The notes beneath the pieces are model-generated. The model searched no databases, was not told where the DNA came from, and saw nothing but the letters and a program-made list of their open reading frames with translations. A stretch of DNA of 25,231 nucleotides. Origin: Treponema sp. (GTDB taxonomy: Bacteria > Spirochaetota > Spirochaetia > Treponematales > Treponemataceae). The stretch lies in contig JAEDDW010000023.1 of the NCBI GenBank assembly GCA_016293645.1, positions 1 through 25,231 of the forward strand. Direction: 5' to 3'. Shown here piece by piece: positions 14,741 to 21,694 of the stretch. Every line of letters starts with the position of its first letter. Within the stretch, counting starts at the first letter, position 1. Both the position numbers and the translations under genes were made by a program.

Positions 14741-16477
14741 ATGACAAAGGAAATTAGAAAACCATGGGATTTTCTTGATGAATATCGCGGCAAAGAATTC
14801 AGTGGTGAGTGGCCTACAGTTCCGGAGATGTTTTCCATAACTGTTTCCAGATTTCCTGATCGACCATGCTTTACGGACTTTGAGGGAAAGGATGGAAGCA
14901 AACAGACTCTTTCCTACAGACAGGTAAATGAAAAGGTGATTGCACTTGCTTCATGGATGAAAAGGAATGGAGTGGAGAAAGGTGACCGTATCGCAGTTTC
15001 CGGCAAAAATTCTCCTGAATGGGGAACCGTTTTCCTTGCGGGTCTCTTTGCCGGTGCTGTTGTCTGTCCTATGGATTATGCACTTCATGAAAAGGAACTT
15101 GAAAATCTTCTTTCCACCGCCAAGCCAAAATTCTTTTTTATAGATGAAGAAAAGTATAAGCACTTCTCAGGCGGAACATATGACTTCAAGGTCTATTCCC
15201 TCAATCCAAAAATTCCTGAAACCTATGTCTATGGATTGCAGGCGGAACCATGCGTTGACCTTCATGTCAATGTTGAGGATGATCTTGCAGTCATTCTCTT
15301 TACAAGCGGAACTACAGGCACTCCTAAAGGAGTAATGCTCACCCATAAAAATCTTGTATCTGATACATACATTGCACAGACAAGAATGTACCTGAATGAA
15401 AAAGATGTCTTCTATGCACTTCTTCCAATCCATCATGCTTATACCATGCAGGCAGTTTTCATCGAGTCGCTTTCCGTCGGTGCGGAAATTGTCTACGGAA
15501 AATCAATGGCGGTCACAAGACTCATGAAGGAACTCAAGGAAGGTCAGATAACAATGCTTCTTGGAGTGCCTCTGCTGTTCAACAAGCTGCTTGCCGGAAT
15601 CATGAAGGGAATCAAAGCTAAAGGTCCGGTCGTTTATGGCGTGATAAAAATTCTTCTGGAACTTTCATACATCATAAAAAAGCTTACCGGAAAAAATCCT
15701 GGAAAAGTTCTTTTCAAGTCTGTGCTTCAGCAGGCAAATATTTATTCCATCCGCATTGCAATCTGTGGCGGTGGTCCTTTGGCGTCCAGCGTTTTCAAAA
15801 TCTACAATGAGATGGGTATTGATTTCGTTCAGGGCTATGGACTTACTGAGACAAGTCCGATCATCGCACTCAATCCTGTGGATCATTTCAAGATTGAGTC
15901 AGTCGGTCAGTATTTCTTCCCTTGGATGGAAATGAAAATTCTCGACCCTGCGGAAGACGGTGCCGGTGAAGTTGCTGTAAAAGGTCCAATGGTTTTCAAC
16001 GGCTACTACAGGATGAATGAGGAGACTACCAAAGTCTTTACGAAGGATGGTTTCTTCAAGACAGGCGACCTTGGAAAACTCGATAAGGAAGGATATCTCA
16101 TTCTCTGTGGTCGTGCAAAGAACATGATCGTTACTGATGGCGGAAAAAATGTATACCCTGAGGAAATCGAAAACGCTTTCCAGCTGGAAAATGATATTGC
16201 CCAGATAACAGTGCAGGGGTATGTCGAGGATAAAGAGATGAAGAACGAAAAAATTGAAGCTCTTGTTTATCCTTCAGACGAGCTTTTCAATCGACTGAAC
16301 CTGAAACGCGAATGCGATACCCTCTCAGAAAAGATTTTTGATGCTGTCAACGATGTTGTTTCCAAAGTAAACAAAGGTCTTCAGCCCTACGCAAGAATCA
16401 GCAGGGTGACGATACTTGATAAAGCCCTGGAAATGACAACAACTCAGAAAGTCAAAAGAACATATAATAAAAAATAA
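14741..16477 (+). CDS. Long-chain acyl-CoA ligase (AMP-binding family)
   Basis: Activates a fatty acid with ATP through an acyl-adenylate and transfers it to coenzyme A, at the inner membrane face or in the cytosol. The protein has 578 residues. The ATP/AMP signature ILFTSGTTGTPKGVMLTHKN lies near 184-203, GYGLTETSP near 365, TGDLGKLDKEGYL near 440 and GRAKNMIVTDGGKNVYPEEIE after it. The C-terminal lid ends with TTTQKVKRTYNKK, and one of these lysines would be the catalytic lid lysine. Chain-length preference cannot be read. AGGAG sits 10 bases before the ATG. It is the second gene after the sensor-GGDEF protein and is followed by a long hairpin terminator. Whether it feeds lipid synthesis or uses exogenous fatty acid is unknown. 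Confidence 0.93.
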   Translation: MTKEIRKPWDFLDEYRGKEFSGEWPTVPEMFSITVSRFPDRPCFTDFEGKDGSKQTLSYRQVNEKVIALASWMKRNGVEKGDRIAVSGKNSPEWGTVFLAGLFAGAVVCPMDYALHEKELENLLSTAKPKFFFIDEEKYKHFSGGTYDFKVYSLNPKIPETYVYGLQAEPCVDLHVNVEDDLAVILFTSGTTGTPKGVMLTHKNLVSDTYIAQTRMYLNEKDVFYALLPIHHAYTMQAVFIESLSVGAEIVYGKSMAVTRLMKELKEGQITMLLGVPLLFNKLLAGIMKGIKAKGPVVYGVIKILLELSYIIKKLTGKNPGKVLFKSVLQQANIYSIRIAICGGGPLASSVFKIYNEMGIDFVQGYGLTETSPIIALNPVDHFKIESVGQYFFPWMEMKILDPAEDGAGEVAVKGPMVFNGYYRMNEETTKVFTKDGFFKTGDLGKLDKEGYLILCGRAKNMIVTDGGKNVYPEEIENAFQLENDIAQITVQGYVEDKEMKNEKIEALVYPSDELFNRLNLKRECDTLSEKIFDAVNDVVSKVNKGLQPYARISRVTILDKALEMTTTQKVKRTYNKK

Positions 16478-16480
16478 AGA

Positions 16481-16578
16481 AAACATGCTCACGTCAGGGA
16501 CCGAGTCAATCCTACTCCAGTGCGCGCTTCGCTTGCAAGTCGTAGTTTGACTCGAACCCTGACTCCGCATGTTTTTTT
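16481..16578 (+). terminator. Long composite hairpin and terminator after the acyl-CoA ligase gene
   Basis: Nested inverted pairs are AAACATGC (16481-16488) / GCATGTTT (16567-16574), GTCAGGG (16493-16499) / CCCTGAC (16557-16563), GAGTCAA (16503-16509) / TTGACTC (16547-16553) and CTAC (16512-16515) / GTAG (16542-16545). A T run follows to 16578. At about 94 bases it is far longer than a normal terminator and looks like a repeat that now serves as one. Confidence 0.7.
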
Positions 16579-16665
16579 AGTTGCTGTAGTCTTTTGGCTT
16601 GCTTCGTTGGGGAAGCTCCCGCAGAGAACCATGTCAAGCTGGCTCCATCTTCTATATAGCCTATA

Positions 16666-16698
16666 CACGAATTGCCTTGTGAGATTCGTGGGGCGAAA
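16666..16698 (+). repeat. Hairpin repeat, copy A
   Basis: CACGAAT, 11 bases, ATTCGTG, then GGGCGAAA. It has the same flanks and order as copy B, but the inner part of the stem has degenerated. Confidence 0.65.
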
Positions 16699-16767
16699 TG
16701 GGCATGGTTTCTGTTGTTTAAGTTTTTTAGTTTTTGTTTACTACGCCCATCTATCCAAGTGAGTGAT

Positions 16768-16801
16768 CACGAATCGCTCCTGAGCGATTCGTGGGGCGAA
16801 A
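16768..16801 (+). repeat. Hairpin repeat, copy B (perfect 12-pair stem)
   Basis: CACGAATCGCTC, CT, GAGCGATTCGTG, then GGGCGAAA. The 12-base arms match perfectly. Copy A begins 102 bases earlier in the same orientation. Confidence 0.75.
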
Positions 16802-16823
16802 GTTAGGAAAGGTGCCGGCTTCT

Positions 16824-16840
16824 AAAAAAGCAAGTGCTTT
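16824..16840 (-). terminator. Possible weak terminator after the methyltransferase gene
   Basis: On the minus strand AAAGC-ACTT-GCTTT is followed by more Us, beginning seven bases past the stop codon. The five-pair stem is short. Confidence 0.35.
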
Positions 16841-16846
16841 CGCCCT

Positions 16847-17602
16847 TTACTTGGTTGCCACAATCACCATGGTCTTCAGTTTCTGATCGTAAGGTTCCAT
16901 GTTGAATCCGCCGTAGACTTTTGCGGTTTTGAATTTGCACTGCTTGACAAGTATGTCGCGTAGTTCTGCCGCACTGTACAGTCTCTGGATGAACGTGTGG
17001 TCTGTTTTAGTTCCGTCTTTGTCGATAAGAATCCACCGGGAACGCAATCCTTCCCAGTCTCCAGCAACTGAAAAATCAGTAAGCACTGTTTTTCCGGCGC
17101 GCTCAAACCATTCCCCGGGTGTGAAATATTTTATTGCCGATTCGCGGCTTATGCACTCAAGAATGAAGGTTCCGCCTTTTCTGAGATTTGCATGGACACG
17201 CTTCAGAATTTTTATGTCGTCTTCAATACTGTCGCAGTAACCAAAGGAATTATAGATGTTGACTGCGGCATCAAATTTTTTCTTTGAGGAAAATGTCCTC
17301 ATGTCATGGTTTATGAGTTCAATTTCCACACCTTCGTCTTCCGCGCTTTCTTTTGCGGCATCCAGAAATGGCTGGGTGATGTCCACTCCGGTTACATTCA
17401 TTCCGCAAAGGGCCAGTTCAACGCTTATGCGGCCGACTGCACAGCATACATCAAGTACACGGCTGCCTTTCTCAAGGCCTGCAAGTTCGATGCATTTTTC
17501 GGCAATTCCGTGTGCCTGAGCCCACTGCTGTTCATCAAACATTATGGGACCGTAGTTGAGCCAGAAATCTTCGTTTTCAAACCATTCTTTTTCTTTTGAC
17601 AT
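16847..17602 (-). CDS. Class I SAM-dependent methyltransferase, substrate unknown
   Basis: A cytosolic methyltransferase of 251 residues. The SAM-binding fold starts at RVLDVCCAVGRISVEL (about 48-63). This is motif I, with the usual glycine-rich loop written as DVCCAVG, so two of the usual glycines are Cys and Ala. GVDIT follows (Asp74 would bind the ribose), then NHDMRTF and the later strand GGTFILECIS. The N-terminal WFENEDFWLNYGPIMFDE is typical of small-molecule methyltransferases of this general type. The substrate cannot be inferred. CCGGAGATAAAA precedes the ATG, so the start is firm. A short ORF (17627-17815) lies just upstream on the same strand and probably shares its transcript. 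Confidence 0.9.
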   Translation of the reverse strand: MSKEKEWFENEDFWLNYGPIMFDEQQWAQAHGIAEKCIELAGLEKGSRVLDVCCAVGRISVELALCGMNVTGVDITQPFLDAAKESAEDEGVEIELINHDMRTFSSKKKFDAAVNIYNSFGYCDSIEDDIKILKRVHANLRKGGTFILECISRESAIKYFTPGEWFERAGKTVLTDFSVAGDWEGLRSRWILIDKDGTKTDHTFIQRLYSAAELRDILVKQCKFKTAKVYGGFNMEPYDQKLKTMVIVATK

Positions 17603-17626
17603 TTTTATCTCCGGTAGACAGACATG

Positions 17627-17815
17627 TCATCCACTTGCTGCAAGCTCTGTGCTTTCAGAAAGAAATACTGAAGTTCCGTTTTTTGAAAGTACGACTGTCC
17701 TTTCGTGGTACCTGCTTTGAAATGAATTGAGTTCAAACATTTTAAATAGGTCAAACAAAATCTTTGTGTTGCACGACATAAGCTGCACTGATTCTGCGGA
17801 ATGAATAACTATCAT
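17627..17815 (-). CDS. Small protein, tentatively RemB/DUF370-like
   Basis: This 62-residue ORF begins MIVIHSAESVQLMSCNTKIL. GGAG lies seven bases before this ATG, which is a better start than the ATG at 17866 (no ribosome site). It ends 24 bases before the methyltransferase start, on the same strand. From memory it resembles the short DUF370 protein RemB of Bacillus: an N-terminal IH, a central ILFDLFKM segment and a C-terminal RTVVLSKNGTSVFLSES strand pair in similar order. RemA/RemB proteins bind DNA and regulate biofilm matrix genes. The likeness is visual and may be chance. Small size and a single ribosome site are the main evidence that the gene is real. Confidence 0.55.
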   Translation of the reverse strand: MIVIHSAESVQLMSCNTKILFDLFKMFELNSFQSRYHERTVVLSKNGTSVFLSESTELAASG

Positions 17816-17947
17816 TGGTGTTCTCCAACAAGTTTTTTCCCAGGAAGTGTTCTCAATGCTGTCCATGACATTATCGGTTTTCTTCGTTCCTTTAATTATG
17901 CATTTGTGTTGGCAGATGTTCCTTTGAAAATCCTATTGTGTTTAATC

Positions 17948-17956
17948 TGATATAAT
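17948..17956 (+). promoter_or_regulatory. Extended -10 promoter of hprK
   Basis: TGATATAAT is a perfect extended -10 (TG-N-TATAAT), which can work without a good -35. Transcription near 17963 leaves about eight bases of leader before the ATG at 17971, with no Shine-Dalgarno. Confidence 0.6.
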
Positions 17957-17970
17957 TGTATAGTATAAAT

Positions 17971-18960
17971 ATGTCGGATAAGACTATTACCGTCCTGAAC
18001 CTTCTGGACATGGACTTGAAAGGACATAATTCTCTCAATATTCGCTGCCTCGCCGGTAGAAGCGGACTTTCCCGTGAGATCAAGGCGTCTGACATCAACA
18101 GACCTGGACTTGCTCTTTCTGGATTCTACGAGTCTTTTGCTTTTGAACGGGTGCAGGTTTTTGGTCGTGGTGAATACGCCTACCTTAAGAAACTTGAAAG
18201 TGAAAACAATATTGAACCTATCAGGCAGTTTTTTACATACGAAATTCCATGCGCTGTATTCTGCCAGAATCTTCAGCCGTCGGAGACGATTCTTTCCTTG
18301 GCTGAAAGTTCAGGTGTTCCGATCTTGCAGTCTGATCTTGGGTCTTCTGAATTCTCCCAGAGAGTCATCCGAGTTTTCTCTGATATTTTCGCACCAAGAA
18401 AAACCCTCCATGGTGTTTTTGTTGAAGTATATGGTGTCGGAATTCTTCTTACGGGTGAAAGCGGTGTAGGTAAAAGCGAGACCGCTCTGGAGCTCATTGA
18501 ACGTGGTCATCGTCTTGTTGCTGATGATATTGTCGACATCAGATGTGTAAATGGAAATTCTATTCTTGGTCAGGGTGCAAACAAACTCATCAGCCACCAT
18601 ATGGAAATCCGCGGTCTCGGTATCATCAATATTGCACAGCTTTATGGTGTTGGTGCCATTCGCGAACAGAAGGAAGTTCAGATTGTCATAAAACTTGAAA
18701 CATGGGATCAGACAAAGGTCTATGACAGAATCGGAACTGAAACACATTTCATGGACATGCTTGGGGTAAAGATTCCGCTTATCGAAATTCCGGTAAAGCC
18801 TGGACGAAACCTTCCAATCATCATTGAGGCCGCCGCCATGAACGAACGTCTCAAGACCATGGGTTATTATTCCGCAAGAGAATTCAACCAGAACATTTTG
18901 CGCTGGATTGAATCCGGAGAAGCCCAGAAAGCCTATTATGGAAGTGACGACTTGTATTGA
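17971..18960 (+). CDS. hprK: HPr kinase/phosphorylase
   Basis: A cytosolic sensor enzyme that phosphorylates HPr on Ser46 and removes that phosphate, linking carbon supply to gene control. The protein has 329 residues from ATG 17971. A TTG at 17956 in the same frame overlaps the -10 box and is rejected. The N-terminal domain is followed by the kinase core: LHGVFVEVYGVG, where the His is the family catalytic residue, the P-loop GESGVGKS (162-169), then LVADDIVDI. The HPrK signature MEIRGLGIINIAQLYGVGAIRE is complete. HPr itself is encoded 90 bases downstream at 19051, with Ser46 intact. Treponemes usually lack sugar-transport PTS parts, so the pair is probably regulatory. Confidence 0.97.
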   Translation: MSDKTITVLNLLDMDLKGHNSLNIRCLAGRSGLSREIKASDINRPGLALSGFYESFAFERVQVFGRGEYAYLKKLESENNIEPIRQFFTYEIPCAVFCQNLQPSETILSLAESSGVPILQSDLGSSEFSQRVIRVFSDIFAPRKTLHGVFVEVYGVGILLTGESGVGKSETALELIERGHRLVADDIVDIRCVNGNSILGQGANKLISHHMEIRGLGIINIAQLYGVGAIREQKEVQIVIKLETWDQTKVYDRIGTETHFMDMLGVKIPLIEIPVKPGRNLPIIIEAAAMNERLKTMGYYSAREFNQNILRWIESGEAQKAYYGSDDLY

Positions 18961-18992
18961 GTCTAAAAAGTGGATGCTTTGGAGACCTGGGG

Positions 18993-19031
18993 TTGCCGGA
19001 GCTTTCGTATAGAATATATTTTGTAAACAAA
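18993..19031 (+). promoter_or_regulatory. ptsH-lexA promoter with LexA-like operator
   Basis: TTGCCG (18993-18998), 16 bases, TATATT (19015-19020). The inverted repeat TTTG-TAAA-CAAA (19020-19031) overlaps the end of the -10 and the expected transcription start. The Leptospira LexA box is TTTGN5CAAA. This one has a four-base spacer, so it is a candidate, not a match. Confidence 0.5.
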
Positions 19032-19050
19032 CACATTAAGGAAGGACACT

Positions 19051-19317
19051 GTGATTGAAAAAATTTTGACTGTTAGAAACCGCGCGGGAATCCATGCAAG
19101 ACCTGCTGCCCTCATTGCACAGACTGCAAACAAATTTGCATCTGAAGTTATCCTCGAAAAAGATACAGCCTCTGTAAATGCAAAATCCATCATGGGTGTG
19201 ATTACAATGGCTGCAGGCTATAACACTACAATTACACTCAAGGCGGAAGGTGCAGACGAAAAGGAAGCTGCGGAAGCAATTTTCTCTCTCTTTGAATCGA
19301 AGTTTGAGGAGGAATAA
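19051..19317 (+). CDS. ptsH: Phosphocarrier protein HPr
   Basis: A small cytosolic phosphocarrier of 88 residues. His15 in GIHARPA is the site phosphorylated by enzyme I, and Ser46 in AKSIMGVITMAA is the regulatory site used by HPr kinase. Both are intact. The start is GTG with a strong AAGGAAGGA site. The stop codon directly touches the lexA ATG, and the lexA ribosome site GAGGAGG lies inside the last ptsH codons, so the two are translationally linked. With hprK immediately upstream this forms a carbon-sensing module. Confidence 0.97.
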   Translation: MIEKILTVRNRAGIHARPAALIAQTANKFASEVILEKDTASVNAKSIMGVITMAAGYNTTITLKAEGADEKEAAEAIFSLFESKFEEE

Positions 19318-19929
19318 ATGAAGACTCTTACAGAGCGCCAGAAGGAAGTTCTTGAGTTTATCGCAAGATTTTCCGAAGAAAATGGCTATCCTCCAACTGT
19401 CCGCGAAATCGGGGAAAATTTTGGAATTTCTCTCCGTGCTGTTCAGGATCATATCGCTGCATGTCAGAAGAAAGGATATCTTTCTCAGTGTCAGAAGAGA
19501 TCGCGCTCATTCCGTGTAATCAAGGGAGATAACTTTTCAGAATCAAAGACTTTTGTAACCAAAGTTCCAAAGCTTGGTACAATTGCCGCCGGTAAGCCTT
19601 TGCTTTCAGAAGAAAATCTGGACGGTTATGTTACCATCGCGGAACCTTTCGTCAAGCCTGGAAAAACTTATTTTGCCCTTAATGTGCGTGGTGCAAGCAT
19701 GGTGAATGCCGGCATCCTTGAAGGTGATCTTGCAATCATTGAGCAGACAGAAATGGCCGCCGAAGGTCAGATTGTGGTTGCTGTTGTCGACAATGCGATC
19801 ACTCTTAAAAGATTCTACAAGGAACAGGACAGAATCCGTCTTCAGCCGGAAAATCCTGACTTCCAGCCAATCTATGCCTCAGATGTAAAAATTGCCGGCA
19901 TCATGGTGGGACTCGTTAGAACTTACTGA
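19318..19929 (+). CDS. lexA: LexA repressor
   Basis: Repressor of the SOS DNA-damage response, which cuts itself when RecA is activated. The protein has 203 residues. The winged helix-turn-helix is at the N-terminus (TVREIGENFGISLRAVQDHI, about 27-46). The self-cleavage site is Ala91-Gly92 in TIAAGKP. The catalytic pair is Ser127 (RGASMVNAG) and Lys164 (AITLKRF), both present. The Asp often found before the Ser (GDSM) is Ala here, a position that varies in the family. The gene starts at the base after the ptsH stop and is followed by holA five bases after its own stop. SOS repression with autoregulation is expected, and the candidate operator is at 19020-19031. Confidence 0.97.
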   Translation: MKTLTERQKEVLEFIARFSEENGYPPTVREIGENFGISLRAVQDHIAACQKKGYLSQCQKRSRSFRVIKGDNFSESKTFVTKVPKLGTIAAGKPLLSEENLDGYVTIAEPFVKPGKTYFALNVRGASMVNAGILEGDLAIIEQTEMAAEGQIVVAVVDNAITLKRFYKEQDRIRLQPENPDFQPIYASDVKIAGIMVGLVRTY

Positions 19930-19934
19930 TCATC

Positions 19935-20957
19935 ATGGCTTCAAAAGAATTCTATATTTTCACTGGCCCTGAGGCTGGTGAAAAAAATGATGCTATAGCA
20001 AACATCCGCGAACAGGCAAAGAAAAAAAACGGCGACATTGCAGAGTATCGCTACTATGCTTCTGATATCCGTGTTGCGGATCTTGTTGCCCAATTGCAGA
20101 ATGCAAGTCTTTTTGAACCTGCACTTTTCATTACAGTGCGCAGTGCTGAGACAATCAAAACAAAGAGCGACATTGAGCTTATCGTAAACTGGGCTAAATC
20201 ATCAACTGAAAGTTCCAATACCCTTATATTGATTTCAGAAGAAAATGGTATTGACAAAAAACTTGAGACAGCCTGTGCCGGCGATCATAAAAAAGTTTTC
20301 TGGGAAATGTTTGAGAACAGAAAGTCCCAGTGGGTTGAGTCTTTCTTCCGCAAGAACGGTTTTTCCGTGACTTCAGATGCAGTTGAACAGATACTGGAGA
20401 TGATCGAAAACAATACGGATGCCCTCAAGTCGGAATGCTCAAGATTCTTCTACTGCTTTGAAAAAGGCCACACAGTGACTTCCGGTGACGTGGATAAAAT
20501 TCTTTCCCACAACAGGGAAGAAAATGCCTTTACTCTTTTTGATGCAATGTCGGACAACTCAAAAAATCCTTCACAGCGTTTTGAATCTTCTGTGGAAATT
20601 CTTGAGAAGATCAAAGCCGCTTCAAAATCCGGCTATCTTATTTCTTTGATCGCAGGACTTGCATACTGCTTCCGTCAGCTGCGTACATGGCATACGCTTC
20701 ATTCAGGTGCCGTTAATCCGACGGATGTTCAGCTCAAGAGTGCAGGGTTCAGCGGCAAAAAAAAACAGGAACAGTATGCACGGGCATCAAGAATATGGAA
20801 TTCCGGAGCCACATCTTCAATTCTTGCTCTGCTTTCAGCTACGGATGTTTCCATCAGGGAAAACCCTGCCATGGACGAAACTACAATGTCATTGTGTATC
20901 TACTCCATCGTAGTGAAAAATGGTCTGTTTCCTGCAAGATACGAACAGGAAATCTAA
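19935..20957 (+). CDS. holA: DNA polymerase III subunit delta
   Basis: Part of the clamp-loader complex. Delta opens the sliding clamp ring during replication. The 340-residue length is normal. The N-terminal YIFTGPEAGEKNDAI (about 7-21) is the degenerate nucleotide-binding start of delta. LQNASLFEPALFITVRSAE and SQWVESFFRKNGFSVTSDAVEQILE also match the family. Domain III (about 210-340) has the helical IAGLAYCFRQLR pattern. No Shine-Dalgarno lies before the ATG, and it begins five bases after lexA, so translation probably depends on lexA. A replication gene downstream of lexA would be induced with the SOS response. Confidence 0.9.
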   Translation: MASKEFYIFTGPEAGEKNDAIANIREQAKKKNGDIAEYRYYASDIRVADLVAQLQNASLFEPALFITVRSAETIKTKSDIELIVNWAKSSTESSNTLILISEENGIDKKLETACAGDHKKVFWEMFENRKSQWVESFFRKNGFSVTSDAVEQILEMIENNTDALKSECSRFFYCFEKGHTVTSGDVDKILSHNREENAFTLFDAMSDNSKNPSQRFESSVEILEKIKAASKSGYLISLIAGLAYCFRQLRTWHTLHSGAVNPTDVQLKSAGFSGKKKQEQYARASRIWNSGATSSILALLSATDVSIRENPAMDETTMSLCIYSIVVKNGLFPARYEQEI

Positions 20958-20977
20958 AATATAACGGGGTAGATTGA

Positions 20978-21082
20978 ATGAGAAGAAAAGACAGGGAAGT
21001 TACGGACTTTAAAACCATTACGGAAATTGTTGATCGGTGCGAAGTCATGAGAATCGGACTTTCTGATGGCGACTTTCCCTAA
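20978..21082 (+). pseudogene. Truncated NimA-type flavin-binding (PPOX) protein remnant
   Basis: The reading frame gives 34 residues, MRRKDREVTDFKTITEIVDR and so on to SDGDFP, then TAA. This is the standard N-terminus of nitroimidazole-resistance-type pyridoxamine-phosphate-oxidase-like proteins of about 150-160 residues, normally continued as YIVPLNFG. After CCCTA a base is missing: restoring it (TAC ATC GTT) recovers Y-I-V, and further losses blur the rest. The other three quarters of the gene are absent, because the convergent transporter gene ends at 21177. A truncated, decayed remnant is the best reading. It has no clear ribosome site beyond GGGGTAG. Confidence 0.75.
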
Positions 21083-21176
21083 TCGTTGCCAGAACTTTCA
21101 GCTGTAAAGTCAATCCGCTGAAAGGTGGAGCTGATTGATCCAATAAAGATGTTGCCTGCCCTTAATTGATTCAGGA

Positions 21177-21601
21177 TTATCTGTTGATAAACCAGAGGCC
21201 GGCCAGACAGATTGCAACTCCAAGAATCTTGCTCCATCCGATTACTTCGTGGTACATGAAGTAACCAAGCAGAAGGAGTCCTATGGCAAGAAATGCATTT
21301 GTTACTGTTGCCAGTATGCTTACTTTCCATCCTGCCTTGTAGGCATAGATAAAACCGACTTCAAGATCAGTGATTACTATTCCAAGAATGATTGTTGCCC
21401 AATTTGAAAGTTTGAATTCTTCCAGAATGTTTTCTCCCTTGTTTGTGATGAAAAACATAAGGGCTGAAAATATGGTAGATACGGCATAGGTGACGGTCAT
21501 GGATGCATAAGTATTCATGTGCTGTGGAATACCTTTTGCACATATCTGATGAGAATATTTGAAAAGACTATGATTGCCAGCGGCCATATGTAATTGAACA
21601 T
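21177..21601 (-). pseudogene. EamA/DMT-family transporter, frameshifted
   Basis: Two minus-strand frames join to one small drug/metabolite transporter of about 141 residues. Frame one starts at ATG 21601, MFNYIWPLAIIVFSNIL, and then runs out. Frame two continues QICAKGIPQHMNTYASMTV and ends AICLAGLWFINR. Restoring one base near 21550 (CTCATCAG to CTCTATCAG) gives NILYQICAKG, an ordinary EamA segment. About four membrane helices are visible. It is followed by the nim remnant on the opposite strand. A one-base sequencing error cannot be excluded. If the deletion is real the gene is dead. The ATG follows TATAAT by six bases with no ribosome site. Confidence 0.8.
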
Positions 21602-21607
21602 GATGTG

Positions 21608-21636
21608 ATTATATTCAGTTTGCAGGTAATGAGCAA
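21608..21636 (-). promoter_or_regulatory. Promoter of the EamA transporter gene
   Basis: On the minus strand TTGCTC (21636-21631), 17 bases, TATAAT (21613-21608). The ATG follows six bases after TATAAT, so a leaderless transcript is predicted. The promoter overlaps the edge of the rpsD terminator. Confidence 0.6.
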
Positions 21637-21637
21637 T

Positions 21638-21672
21638 AAAAAAAGACTGCCCGTAAGGCAGCCTTCTTTTTT
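21638..21672 (-). terminator. Intrinsic terminator after rpsD
   Basis: On the minus strand AAGGCTGCC and GGCAGTCTT pair around TTACG with one G-U, followed by several Us. A-rich and T-rich flanks on both sides would let it work in either direction. Confidence 0.85.
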
Positions 21673-21694
21673 AGCAATAAGCTTTATGCAGTCA

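Larger units (their letters stand above)
16579..16846. repeat. Gene-free stretch rich in inverted repeats
   Basis: I see no credible gene. An open frame crosses it at 16520-16762, but that frame starts within the terminator hairpin and has no ribosome site. The stretch holds two related hairpins (16666-16698 and 16768-16801) and ATGGGC / GCCCAT arms (from about 16697 and 16745). GGGCGAAAG after the second hairpin is also inverted as CTTTCGCCC just before the methyltransferase stop. It may be the remains of a repetitive element family. Confidence 0.5.

Noticed and set aside
16545..16560. GGTTCGAGTC on the minus strand, like a tRNA T-loop
   Set aside because: The flanking bases do not form a T-stem, acceptor stem or anticodon arm. 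The sequence is part of the long hairpin 16481-16574.
16520..16762. 80-residue plus-strand ORF in the repeat-rich gap
   Set aside because: It starts inside the terminator hairpin, has no ribosome site, and its translation is low in protein-like pattern.
17816..17866. Longer form of the small ORF from ATG 17866
   Set aside because: No ribosome site at that ATG. GGAG lies correctly before ATG 17815.
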